Assembly: GCA_900769465.1 (NCBI GenBank)
Contig: CAAGGT010000048.1
Coordinates: forward strand, 1 to 48,183
Origin: Bacteroidaceae bacterium
GTDB lineage: Bacteria; Bacteroidota; Bacteroidia; Bacteroidales; Bacteroidaceae
Length of the DNA: 48,183 nucleotides
Direction: 5' to 3'
A model generated the notes under the pieces. That model saw nothing but the letters and a program-made list of their open reading frames with translations. It did no database searches and was not told the DNA's origin. Shown here in pieces: positions 6,532 to 15,309 of the stretch (the first letter of the stretch is position 1; each line of letters begins with the position of its first letter). The translations under genes and the position numbers were made by a program.

Positions 6532-8523
6532 TTACGGTCTTTCTTTTATAACACCCTTGCGGTAGGCATATAGCAAACGTTCAAGGTCGGCAATCTTTAC
6601 CATAATGCCACGGCCTATATCGGTATCACGCACCTTTTCGCGCTCACCCACTATCTCCACAATGTTTATTGTGCCGGCAATGTCCGTTCCGTTCAAGATA
6701 GCCTCCTCGGTCGACGTAAACGGGGTAAGCTGCACCAGTTCAAAGCCACGGCTGTGATAAACAAGCGTATAACCCGCAATACCTGTACGATTGTGATAAA
6801 TCTTTGAGAAACCGCCATCGATGACCATAAGGCGACCGTCGGCCTTGATTGGGGTCTCGCCCTTGAACACGCGCACGGGAACGTGACCGTTGATGATGTG
6901 GCGGTGATTACCCTTGACACCGAACTCGTCGAGAATATAGTCACACACCTCGGCATTGTCGCGCAAAATATAGTACCATCCTTTGGGTTCTTTCTGTACC
7001 TCCTTGTCATCGAGCAGATAACGCTCGAATGTCGCCATCTTTGCCTTACCAAATAGAGGAGACTCGGGACCACACCACAAGTACCAGAAGAAGTCGGCAT
7101 ATTTTTCACGTGTGGTCTCATCGACATCGCTGTCGAACGCCGTGCGTGCCATGCGCTCAACCTTCTTCATCAGCTCCTTGCCCTTCACCGGCACGCCGTC
7201 AAAGACGACCTCGCGCATCGTACCGTCCTCGTTGATGGGGACTGCAGCGTGGAACATAAGGTTAGAGTTGTATATCACAAACATTCCGCCACGCATGAGC
7301 AGACAGTTCACATGGTTCTGCAAGCGCTCACTACGCATAAACGAGTGACGCAGGCGGTCTATCACATCCTGTTCCTCGGGAGTGAGGGCATACGGATTTG
7401 CGGGGTCAAGCGTTGGCCACAACTTGTCACCAAGTTCATAATCCTTGCCGTCAATGGTTATGATACCTCGCTCCTTGTCAATGAACTCCATGAGACAGCG
7501 GTCCATCATGTTCCACTCGGGGTGCTTCATTGCTATCTGCCCCGACAGCTTGAACTCAATCACCGATATAGCCTTATGCATCTGCGCAATCAGGCGCACA
7601 TCCTTCTCGTTGAAGTTTGTACGTTCCTCATCCACGCGAGGCTGATATATTGTACAAGGGTCATCGGCATACTGCTCCATTGCGAAAGTGGCAAGCGGAA
7701 CCATATTTATCGCATAGCCATCCTCAAGGGTTGTTGTGTTGGCATCGCGCAACGACAGACGCAGCACACTTGCAATACAACAGGTATTTCCCGCAGCTGC
7801 ACCCATCCATAGCACATCGTGGTTACCCCAAGTGATATCCAGGTGATGGTAATCGCACAAAGCATCCATAATGTGATGCGCACCCGGGCCACGGTCAAAT
7901 ATATCGCCAAGGATATGCAAGCGGTCTACAATAAGCCTCTGTATAAGATAACAGAGAGCCGTTATGAAATGGCCTGCACGTCCTGTGCCGATAATAGTAT
8001 CGACAATGACCTCCAGATAAGCCTGTTTGTTCTGGTAGTCGTCACTCTCATGCAAAAGTTCCTCGATGATATAAGCATACTCCTCGGGGAGGCTCTTGCG
8101 CACCTTTGAACGGGTATATTTCGACGACACGTTGCGACACACAACAATAAGGCGGTTCAGCGAACGCTTGTAATACTCATCGAGGTCAATGTCCGACTGC
8201 GCCACAAGCTTCAGTTTCTCCTCGGGGTAATATATAAGTGTACACAAATCCTTCTTCTCCTCGGCTGTTATGGAATCGCCGAAAAGATCATTCACTTTTC
8301 TTTTTATGTTACCCGACGCATTGCGCAGGATATGCTGGAAAGCCTCGTGCTCGCCATGTACATCGGCAAGGAAATGCTCCGTAGGCTTGGGCAGATGCAG
8401 AATAGCCTCAAGATTGATTATTTCGGTTGTCACGCTCGACACTGTGGGGAAATCACGTGCCAGCAGACGCAGATAGCGAAGGTCCTCTTTTACCTCCTCA
8501 ATTGTTATGTGCTGTTTTGCCAT
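6532..8523 (-). CDS. fbp: Class III fructose-1,6-bisphosphatase
   Basis: It hydrolyses fructose 1,6-bisphosphate to fructose 6-phosphate in gluconeogenesis. At 663 residues it has the size of the Firmicutes/Bacteroidota class III enzyme, which is unrelated to E. coli Fbp. The calcineurin-type metal motifs are present in order: ADVHGE (53-58), GDIFDRGPG and GNHD. The N-terminal part carries the family's LRLLARDFPTVSSV segment. Its promoter is in the 119-base gap after rpoN, with a palindrome overlapping the -33 region, so it may be regulated apart from rpoN. It may read through to purE-ispG, as no terminator is seen between. Confidence 0.95.
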   Translation of the reverse strand: MAKQHITIEEVKEDLRYLRLLARDFPTVSSVTTEIINLEAILHLPKPTEHFLADVHGEHEAFQHILRNASGNIKRKVNDLFGDSITAEEKKDLCTLIYYPEEKLKLVAQSDIDLDEYYKRSLNRLIVVCRNVSSKYTRSKVRKSLPEEYAYIIEELLHESDDYQNKQAYLEVIVDTIIGTGRAGHFITALCYLIQRLIVDRLHILGDIFDRGPGAHHIMDALCDYHHLDITWGNHDVLWMGAAAGNTCCIASVLRLSLRDANTTTLEDGYAINMVPLATFAMEQYADDPCTIYQPRVDEERTNFNEKDVRLIAQMHKAISVIEFKLSGQIAMKHPEWNMMDRCLMEFIDKERGIITIDGKDYELGDKLWPTLDPANPYALTPEEQDVIDRLRHSFMRSERLQNHVNCLLMRGGMFVIYNSNLMFHAAVPINEDGTMREVVFDGVPVKGKELMKKVERMARTAFDSDVDETTREKYADFFWYLWCGPESPLFGKAKMATFERYLLDDKEVQKEPKGWYYILRDNAEVCDYILDEFGVKGNHRHIINGHVPVRVFKGETPIKADGRLMVIDGGFSKIYHNRTGIAGYTLVYHSRGFELVQLTPFTSTEEAILNGTDIAGTINIVEIVGEREKVRDTDIGRGIMVKIADLERLLYAYRKGVIKERP

Positions 8524-8586
8524 AATATATCACTGGTTTATTGCGCAGAAAATGGTACAGGAAGCACCATTGCCCGCGCATTACTG

Positions 8587-8621
8587 CAAATGTACATATA
8601 TTTTTATAAGTTGACCAACTT
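8587..8621 (-). promoter_or_regulatory. fbp promoter with overlapping palindrome
   Basis: On the minus strand TACATTTG (8594-8587) matches the -7 consensus; TTGG lies about 20 bases upstream in the -33 position. The palindrome AAGTTGACCAACTT (8608-8621) overlaps the -33 region and could be an operator. Confidence 0.45.
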
Positions 8622-8642
8622 TATCCGAAAAATTACGTGCCG

Positions 8643-10076
8643 TCACTCCTTGCGAAGCCTTGCCACCGGTATGTGCAGCTGTTCGCGGTACTTGGCTACG
8701 GTGCGGCGGGCCACGTTATAGCCCTGAGCGACAAGAATCTCCTGCAATGCCTGGTCTGTAAGAGGATTGGACTTGTCCTCGCCCGCCACAAGTTCCTGTA
8801 TCACGCGGAAAAGTTCATAGACAGACTGTGTTGTCCCGTCGAGCATTGTAACGCCATCACTGAAATAGTATTTCAATGGGGTTACACTCCAGGGAGTCTG
8901 CACATACTTGCTGTTGCACACGCGTGAGATGGTGGAGATGTCATATCCCGTCATTTTTGCTATATCCTCCAGTATCATCGGTTTGAGGAAAGCCTCATCA
9001 CCGCCGTTGATAAAATACTCCCTTTGCACCGAGGCTATGGCCCGCATTGTGTCAAGCATTGTCATCTCGCGTTGCTGCACGGCAGAGATGAAACCTTTTG
9101 CCGCATCAATCTTCTGCCGCAGGAACAGGGCCGCAGCACGCTGTTCGGCATTGCCGCCTATGGCCTGCTCCCCGAGCATCTGCATAAAATCACCGTTCAC
9201 ACGCAACGACGGGACATGGGAATTGTTCAGCGATACATAGACTTTGTCATCGGTCACATCAAGGATAAAGTCGGGCATCACCTGTTGCCGGCTGAGCCCC
9301 ACCCCCTCGGTGAGCGATGCTCCGGGGCGCGGATTAAGACGTACGATATCGGCAATGGCATCACGGCACTCCTCGTCCGTCACTTGCAATTTCTCGGCAA
9401 TGAGCCCCCAACGCTTACCGGCGAAGTCCTCGTAATAGTCGGAAAGGATTCTTTTGTGCAACGAATGATCACGGGCCGACTCGCTGCGCTCCAATTGCAG
9501 CAGCAGGCACTCACGCAGATCGCGCGCTGCTATACCGGCCGGTTCAAAGGACTGTATGGCCTTGAGAACCGTAAGCAGTTGTTCCTCGGTAACAGAGATG
9601 TTATTGTATATCAGCAGTTCGTCCTCAATTTCAGAGAGCGGTTTGCGCAACAGGCCATCCTCGTCGAGAGTTCCAATGATATACTCGCCGATGGCCATTT
9701 CATCGGGCGTGAGAGGAAGTTCACCAAGCTGTTCCATCAGCGTATCACCAAAGGAGAGTACATCACCATACACAGGTTCACCCGATGGCACATAACCTCC
9801 CGTGGCTACGGGTATGTCATCGTTGCCGCTGTAGTCATCATCTGCATAAGCCGGATAGGGCTCGGGCAAATCACCCCCTCCATCACCCTGCACGACAGCC
9901 TCATCAGGTTCCACAGCCTCAAGGGCGGGGTTATCCATAACCTCACCACGCACTCTCTCCTCTATCTCGACCGTTGTCATCTCAAGCAATTGCACAGCAA
10001 GGAGTTGCTGTGGCGACAAGGTCTGAGCTAGTGCCTGCAGTTGTTGTTGTGTCTGTGAATATGAGTTGTTCGGCAT
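8643..10076 (-). CDS. rpoN: RNA polymerase sigma-54 factor
   Basis: Sigma-54 directs polymerase to -24/-12 promoters that need an AAA+ enhancer-binding activator. The 477-residue protein has the family order: a Gln-rich activator-interacting region I (QTQQQLQALAQTLSPQQLLAVQLLEM), an acidic region II (about 50-90), the core-binding domain, and the C-terminal DNA-binding domain ending with the RpoN box ARRTVAKYR at about 456. The gene lies 15 bases after the nucleoside kinase and probably shares its transcript. No enhancer-binding regulator is seen in the window, so its targets cannot be named here. Confidence 0.97.
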   Translation of the reverse strand: MPNNSYSQTQQQLQALAQTLSPQQLLAVQLLEMTTVEIEERVRGEVMDNPALEAVEPDEAVVQGDGGGDLPEPYPAYADDDYSGNDDIPVATGGYVPSGEPVYGDVLSFGDTLMEQLGELPLTPDEMAIGEYIIGTLDEDGLLRKPLSEIEDELLIYNNISVTEEQLLTVLKAIQSFEPAGIAARDLRECLLLQLERSESARDHSLHKRILSDYYEDFAGKRWGLIAEKLQVTDEECRDAIADIVRLNPRPGASLTEGVGLSRQQVMPDFILDVTDDKVYVSLNNSHVPSLRVNGDFMQMLGEQAIGGNAEQRAAALFLRQKIDAAKGFISAVQQREMTMLDTMRAIASVQREYFINGGDEAFLKPMILEDIAKMTGYDISTISRVCNSKYVQTPWSVTPLKYYFSDGVTMLDGTTQSVYELFRVIQELVAGEDKSNPLTDQALQEILVAQGYNVARRTVAKYREQLHIPVARLRKE

Positions 10077-10091
10077 ACCTGTCCCGTGTTC

Positions 10092-11735
10092 TTAATATTT
10101 AAAACTGCTTCCGCCAAGGAATTCGCGGGCCAATGATGTTGGCGGCAATTCCTTGTCCTGCAAAGGTACAATATAATCCAGGAAACGCAAAAGCCTTTGC
10201 GCCTCGGAATACTCGGCACAGTTCTCGGGAACGGAGCGCAGCATAGGCTCGGCCTGCGACTTGAACACCGCCAACTCATAGAAGAGTGACGAGTTGAACA
10301 TCACATCGGCATTCTCCTGATATGGGAATATCCATTTCTCCTCGCCACGCCGCACATCGGGCCAACGCATGATTGTCTCTTGCGCATGGTATCCGCGATA
10401 TTTAGCATCGCGTATGAGACGGCGCAACAGGCGGTTGTCCGACGTTGATATGTAGTTGTGGTAATCGAGTTTTATGGAGGTGAGAGCCGACACATAGATG
10501 CGGAACTTCTCATTGTCGGGCACCTGCGATGTGAGCATTGGATTCAATGCGTGTGTTCCCTCAATGACAAGCACCATCTGCGATGTCAGTTTCAGACGCT
10601 TGCCGTTGAATTCGCGTTCACCGGTCTTGAAGTTGTATGTGGGTATATCGACCTCCTCGCCGCCCAGCATACGGCTCAAAGAGTCGTTGAAGAAAGGGAG
10701 GTCTATGGAGTGGATCGACTCGAAATCGTAGTCGCCGTCGGGTTTGCGGGGCGTGTGCGTGCGGTTCACGAAATAGTCATCAAGTGAAATGGCATAGGGC
10801 TTGAGGCCACAGGCAAGCAACTGTATGCTCAAGCGTTTGCTGAAGGTTGTCTTACCCGATGATGAGGGGCCTGCAATGAGCACAACCTTTGAGCCTTGAT
10901 GTGCAATACGGTCGGCAATCTGTGAGAGACGGCGTTCCTGCAAAACCTCAGAAATATTCACAAGATCAGTACCATAACCGGCGCGTACAGCCTTGTTGAA
11001 ATCGCCTATAGTCTCTACCCCCATCTTCTGGTGCCATTGCAGACGTTCCTCAAAGAGTTCGTGCAGCTTCTCCTGCGGCACTTTGTCCTCGAGTTCCGTG
11101 GGACACTCCTTGTTGGGAACACGGAGCAGAATGCCGTCGTCATACTTTTCAATCTCAAAGAGTGTTATGTAGCCGGTACTTGGCACCAGGCCGTTATAAT
11201 AACTGTCGACATAGCCGTCAAGTTCATAGTAGCTTGTATAGAGGCGGTCATAGGTCTCGAGCAGACGTACCTTGTCAATGCGGCCTATACGTCTGAATAT
11301 CTCAATGGCCTCGGCGGTATGGCACTCCACCCTCTCGAACGGTATATCGCTGTTTATTATCAGACGCATCTTCGCGCGCACCATATCGACCTGTTCCTCG
11401 CTGACAGGGGTATCCATACGGCAATAGTAGCCTTTGGATATCGCATTCTCAAAACGCACCGTAGCGCCGGGGAAAAGTTCGTTCATCGCTTTCATGAAAA
11501 CAAAGGTGAGCGAACGGGCATACATACGCATACCGTCATCGGTACGCAGGTCTATGAACTCCACATCCTTGTGGCGGTAGAGCCTGAGTGCCAACCCCTC
11601 GGTAACATTGTTCACGCGGGCAGCGATTACGCCATACGGCATATCAAGTTCAAGAGCATCGTATATCTCGCGCAACGACACACCGCTGCGGAATTCCCTT
11701 GTAACACCATTGTTCTTGCAGAAAATACGTATCAT
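10092..11735 (-). CDS. Nucleoside kinase with N-terminal TGS-like domain
   Basis: A uridine kinase/phosphoribulokinase-family P-loop kinase, 547 residues from the chosen start. The N-terminal part (MIRIFCKN, then a TGS-like fold) and the following region resemble the N-terminal editing part of threonyl-tRNA synthetase, as in the long Bacteroidota and Thermotoga nucleoside kinases. The kinase half has a P-loop GPSSSGKTTFSKR and the acceptor-site ISLDDYFVNR. It probably phosphorylates uridine, cytidine or a related nucleoside with ATP; exact substrate is not set by sequence. ATG codons at 11735 and 11741 are both usable; the frame extends upstream to 11792 but this crosses the promoter. Confidence 0.88.
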   Translation of the reverse strand: MIRIFCKNNGVTREFRSGVSLREIYDALELDMPYGVIAARVNNVTEGLALRLYRHKDVEFIDLRTDDGMRMYARSLTFVFMKAMNELFPGATVRFENAISKGYYCRMDTPVSEEQVDMVRAKMRLIINSDIPFERVECHTAEAIEIFRRIGRIDKVRLLETYDRLYTSYYELDGYVDSYYNGLVPSTGYITLFEIEKYDDGILLRVPNKECPTELEDKVPQEKLHELFEERLQWHQKMGVETIGDFNKAVRAGYGTDLVNISEVLQERRLSQIADRIAHQGSKVVLIAGPSSSGKTTFSKRLSIQLLACGLKPYAISLDDYFVNRTHTPRKPDGDYDFESIHSIDLPFFNDSLSRMLGGEEVDIPTYNFKTGEREFNGKRLKLTSQMVLVIEGTHALNPMLTSQVPDNEKFRIYVSALTSIKLDYHNYISTSDNRLLRRLIRDAKYRGYHAQETIMRWPDVRRGEEKWIFPYQENADVMFNSSLFYELAVFKSQAEPMLRSVPENCAEYSEAQRLLRFLDYIVPLQDKELPPTSLAREFLGGSSFKY

Positions 11736-11759
11736 AGCCATCGGTTTTTGCTTATAGAG

Positions 11760-11767
11760 CAAAAATA
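11760..11767 (-). promoter_or_regulatory. -7 element of the nucleoside kinase-rpoN operon
   Basis: TATTTTTG on the minus strand matches the consensus, giving a start near 11753 and a very short leader before the ATG at 11741 or 11735. TTTG lies upstream but at 14 or 22 bases, not the ideal 19-20. Confidence 0.45.
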
Positions 11768-11840
11768 CAAACAAATGGCACCAAAAGAACAAACGCCACC
11801 ACTTTTTTTTGTAAAATTAAACATAATTCACTTTTTGTTA

Positions 11841-11871
11841 TTTGATTTTACACAAACATTATATAAATTTG
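11841..11871 (+). promoter_or_regulatory. Promoter of the ATPase-DUF4435 pair
   Basis: TTTG (11841-11844), 19 bases, TAAATTTG (11864-11871): an exact match to the Bacteroidota housekeeping promoter. It sets transcription start near 11878 and so favours the ATG at 11897 over that at 11873. Confidence 0.75.
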
Positions 11872-11896
11872 CTTGCATCACATATTACGGAGTATT

Positions 11897-12721
11897 ATGG
11901 AAAAGATGGCACAATACATAAAGAGCATAGAGATTGATTCACTGTGGAGCAACCGCAAGCATATTTTTTGGGAATTGCGCCCCGATGTCAACATTCTGAG
12001 CGGAAGCAATGGTGTGGGCAAGAGTACAATCATCAACCGTTCGGCACGCCATCTGAATGTCATGCGTGAGGGACGGCTCACCACAACACCCGAGGATGGC
12101 GTAAAAGTCACATTCTACCCCGAGGATGCAACAAGCATTAACTTTGACATCATAAGCAGCATTGACCGCCCGATAATGAGCGGCGACATGCTCGACAAGA
12201 TTCCGGGTGCCGACATACGCACGGAACTCGACTGGCAGCTCTATAATCTCCAGCGCCGTTACCTCAACTATCAGGTGAATGTGGGCAACAGGATTATCAC
12301 CCTGCTCACATCGGGCAATCCCGATGACCAGCGCCTTGCCACAGAACTCACCAAGCCCAAGAAACTGTTTCAGGACCTTGTTGACGAGCTGTTCGCGCCA
12401 ACGGCAAAGACCATTGCACGCGACAACAACGAAATATTCTTTATCCAATATGGCGAAAGGATATCGCCGTACGTACTCTCATCGGGTGAGAAACAGATTC
12501 TTGTAATTCTGCTCACAGCACTTGTACAGGAGAACCGCCCTGGAGTTATGCTGATGGATGAGCCCGAGATTTCACTGCACATCGAATGGCAGCAACGCCT
12601 CATAACCCTAGTACGTACACTCAACCCTAACACGCAGATTATACTCTGCACCCACTCCCCGGCCATAATAATGGACGGTTGGATGGATGCCGTAACGGAG
12701 ATGGAAGATATAACTAGGTGA
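11897..12721 (+). CDS. ABC-type ATPase (AAA_21-like), AriA-like partner of DUF4435
   Basis: A 274-residue soluble ATPase of the ABC/SMC fold. Visible parts: Walker A GSNGVGKS (36-43), signature LSSGEKQ near 195, Walker B VMLMDEPEISLH (about 217-228), and the switch histidine in CTHSPA near 252. There is no membrane domain, so it is not a transporter; this type acts on nucleic acid or as a sensor. It shares a clear promoter with the downstream DUF4435 gene, and an ABC ATPase plus DUF4435 is the gene content of the PARIS anti-phage system (AriA and AriB). It lacks the extra length I would expect of AriA, so a housekeeping or distinct defence role is possible. Confidence 0.8.
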   Translation: MEKMAQYIKSIEIDSLWSNRKHIFWELRPDVNILSGSNGVGKSTIINRSARHLNVMREGRLTTTPEDGVKVTFYPEDATSINFDIISSIDRPIMSGDMLDKIPGADIRTELDWQLYNLQRRYLNYQVNVGNRIITLLTSGNPDDQRLATELTKPKKLFQDLVDELFAPTAKTIARDNNEIFFIQYGERISPYVLSSGEKQILVILLTALVQENRPGVMLMDEPEISLHIEWQQRLITLVRTLNPNTQIILCTHSPAIIMDGWMDAVTEMEDITR

Positions 12722-12826
12722 AAGCGGAAAGCTCGCACTAACGAGCGAAACGCAAAACTTGTTTTGGCGTTTCACAGCGAGCGCAGTCGAGGTTCAAGCG
12801 CATGAGGTGCGGTTAAAGATTAAAAC
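12721..12826 (+). repeat. Structured intergenic repeat, copy B
   Basis: 106 bases aligning without gaps to copy A. The first hairpin is GAAACGC with GCGTTTC around AAAACTTGTTTT; the second is CGCATGAGGTGCG followed by GTTAAAG. Positions that differ from copy A keep base pairing. It fills the gap between the ATPase and DUF4435 genes, starting at the last base of the ATPase stop codon. Confidence 0.75.
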
Positions 12827-12841
12827 AATCACCACCGAGAT

Positions 12842-13846
12842 ATGAAAAGGCTTACAGAATATCTCAACTCAAGTTTCATAGAGGCGGCGAACTCTCTGCG
12901 GCCGAAGAGGGCAGCCCTGCGCATCATAGCATACGTGGAGAGCTATGATGACATATCCTTTTGGCGCTCGGTATTCAATGAATACGAGAGTGACAAGGTG
13001 CATTTCGAGATTATGTTGCCTGCGCGAAGCAAACTCACAAAAGGCAAGAAACAGGCAATGATGAACCTGCTTGGCAAAGCCTACGGGCGTAATATGATTG
13101 CCTGCGTCGACAGCGACTACGACTATCTGTTGCAAGGCGCAACATCCACGTCGCGCCAAATGCTTGAGAACAGATATATACTGCACACATATGCCTACTC
13201 GATAGAGAATTTCCGTTGCTTTGCCGACAGCCTTAAACAGGTGTGCGTGCTATGTACCCAAAACGACAGCAACGTCATCGACTTCAAAGAGTTCTTCAAA
13301 CTCTACTCACGCATCTGTTACCCGCTGTTCGTTTGGAATATTCTGCTCTACCGCCGACACGACACAAAGACAATGAGCATGCTGCACTTTTGCGAGATTG
13401 TACGCCTTTCGTCGTTCACCGTCGGCAACCCGGCAAACTCATTGCAGCAATTGGACAACCGCGTGAAGCACAACATCAGGATGCTCGAGAAACAGTTCCC
13501 CGAGCTGAAGGAGGAGTATGAAAAGCTGGACAAGGAGCTGGCGACACTTGGCATAAACCCCGACGAGACCTACTTCTACATACAGGGACACCACATTATG
13601 AACGGCGTGACAATGCGCATTATGCAGCCTGTGTGCCGTCACCTGCGCAGCAAGCGCGAGGAGGAGATAGAGCGCTACGCCTATCACCGGCAACAATACA
13701 ACAATGAGCTATCGGCCTACCGTCACAGCCAATGCGACGTGGCGACAATGCTCAGCAAGAACACCGACTACAAGAACGCGACGCCCTATCAGCTGTTAAG
13801 GGCGGACATAGAAAAGTTATTGGGAACAATTATGGTTCAAGAATGA
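12842..13846 (+). CDS. DUF4435 (TOPRIM-like) protein, AriB-like
   Basis: A 334-residue soluble protein of the DUF4435 family. The TOPRIM-like acidic set is present: Glu33 in YVESYDDISFW (31-41) and Asp90, Asp92 and Asp94 in CVDSDYD (88-94), followed by YAYSIENF, a family hallmark. TOPRIM folds use these residues to bind metal and cut or join nucleic acid; in PARIS, the AriB DUF4435 effector is a nuclease released on activation. The C-terminal part is helical and charged. The gene follows the ABC ATPase with a structured repeat in between, and ends 5 bases before the convergent trkH gene. Base composition is like the neighbouring core genes, so it is not a recent arrival. Confidence 0.8.
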   Translation: MKRLTEYLNSSFIEAANSLRPKRAALRIIAYVESYDDISFWRSVFNEYESDKVHFEIMLPARSKLTKGKKQAMMNLLGKAYGRNMIACVDSDYDYLLQGATSTSRQMLENRYILHTYAYSIENFRCFADSLKQVCVLCTQNDSNVIDFKEFFKLYSRICYPLFVWNILLYRRHDTKTMSMLHFCEIVRLSSFTVGNPANSLQQLDNRVKHNIRMLEKQFPELKEEYEKLDKELATLGINPDETYFYIQGHHIMNGVTMRIMQPVCRHLRSKREEEIERYAYHRQQYNNELSAYRHSQCDVATMLSKNTDYKNATPYQLLRADIEKLLGTIMVQE

Positions 13847-13851
13847 ACGCT

Positions 13852-15306
13852 TTATCTTCTTCTCCAGAACACCGGAGTGAGCAGCAACAGCACTGCAAAG
13901 AATTCAAGACGGCCGACAAGCATCTGGAAAGCACTGAACCATTTCACTGCAGCAGGCAACATTGCAAAAGAGTCCATTGGACCATAGTTGCCAAGCGCAG
14001 GGCCCACATTACCAACCGATGCCACCGAGAGACTGAAAGCATCAAGGAAATCAACGCCAAAAGCCATATTCACAAACAGGCCTGCCACAAGCATGAAGAT
14101 ATAGATTACAGTGTAGGCAAGGATTGCTGATTGTACCGTTGCGGGGATTATGCGGCCTGTCATTCGCACAGGAATCACCGCATTCGGGTGTACTATGCGC
14201 TTGAACTCATTCCACATAACCTTGAAAAGGATTGATATACGGGCACACTTCATGGCACCGGATGTCGAGCCCGAACAGGCACCGATGAACATCAGCGCAC
14301 ATAGCAGCAGCCACAACAATGGCATCCACACCGCATAGTTCACTGTGGCAAAACCAGTCGTTGTCTGCAACGACACCACCTGGAACAACGAGGCACGCAA
14401 GGAGCCCTCGACTCCCAGACCAGTTGTAAAGTAGAGCCCTACACCGATGACAAAGGAGAAGGCGGCAGCCACCATAATATAAGTCTTGAACTCGGTATCA
14501 CGCAACAGAGCCATAGGGCGCACCTTGAAGATTGCCAGGTAGAGCAACGAGAGATTGACACCCGAGACGAACATGAAGAGTGTTATCACATATTCGATTA
14601 CGGGAGAATTGAACGCTGCAATGCTCGCCTGCTTGGTAGAGAAGCCGCCGGTGGCAATTGTAGACATAGAGTGGCACACTGCATCGAACCATCCCATCCC
14701 GGCAACGCGCAACGCAACGGAGCAGGCTATTGTGAGCGCGATGTATATGGTGAGAATCCAACGCGCAGTCACCGATATGCGGGGATGCAATTTGGAGCGT
14801 ATAGGGCCCACCGACTCGGCCGAGAAAAGATTTATGTCATTGAGGCCGAACATTGGAAATACCGCTACTGTAAAGAACACTATACCCAAACCACCTACCC
14901 AGTGTGTCATCATACGCCAGAAGAGGATGGATTTCGGCAACGCCTCTATATCCTGTAGGATTGTTGCGCCGGTGGTTGTAAAGCCCGACATTGTCTCAAA
15001 AAAGGCATCGGTGAACGAAGGGATGCTGCCGGTGAGGATATAGGGCAAGGTACCGAAAAGCGAAAAGACAATCCAGCAGAGAGTGACCACCACATAGCCG
15101 TCCTTGCGCGAGATGTTCCTTTCGCCACCCTTGCAGAATGTGACAAGAAGCAACCCCAGAAGAGCAATGATTCCGAATGAATAAAGAAGTGACCTGACGG
15201 TGTCCTCGCCATAGTACAAGGAGACACCGATACTGCCCGAGAGGAACGCTGCCTCAATGAAAAGCAGGATTCCTATGATGCGGAATATTACTTTAGGGTG
15301 AAACAT
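13852..15306 (-). CDS. trkH: Trk/Ktr potassium uptake membrane subunit
   Basis: TrkH forms the K+-conducting pore of the Trk system in the inner membrane. The 484-residue protein has about ten hydrophobic segments and the repeated pore-loop pattern: SGFTTTGAT, STIATGGFST, TTTGFATVN and SVASVGNVGP, each providing a filter Gly. ACSGSTSGAMK is the family's conserved loop. It follows trkA with only 3 bases between, so they are one transcript; the last gene of the dxs-trkA-trkH group. It ends 5 bases from the convergent DUF4435 gene with no terminator visible in between. Confidence 0.95.
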   Translation of the reverse strand: MFHPKVIFRIIGILLFIEAAFLSGSIGVSLYYGEDTVRSLLYSFGIIALLGLLLVTFCKGGERNISRKDGYVVVTLCWIVFSLFGTLPYILTGSIPSFTDAFFETMSGFTTTGATILQDIEALPKSILFWRMMTHWVGGLGIVFFTVAVFPMFGLNDINLFSAESVGPIRSKLHPRISVTARWILTIYIALTIACSVALRVAGMGWFDAVCHSMSTIATGGFSTKQASIAAFNSPVIEYVITLFMFVSGVNLSLLYLAIFKVRPMALLRDTEFKTYIMVAAAFSFVIGVGLYFTTGLGVEGSLRASLFQVVSLQTTTGFATVNYAVWMPLLWLLLCALMFIGACSGSTSGAMKCARISILFKVMWNEFKRIVHPNAVIPVRMTGRIIPATVQSAILAYTVIYIFMLVAGLFVNMAFGVDFLDAFSLSVASVGNVGPALGNYGPMDSFAMLPAAVKWFSAFQMLVGRLEFFAVLLLLTPVFWRRR

Positions 15307-15309
15307 ATT

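Noticed and set aside
9024..10031. 335-residue open frame opposite rpoN
   Set aside because: It is the complement of a clearly coding rpoN; the sequence is rich in His, Leu and Gln with no domain.
11031..11921. 296-residue open frame on the plus strand
   Set aside because: It is antisense to the nucleoside kinase, and its end crosses two promoters.
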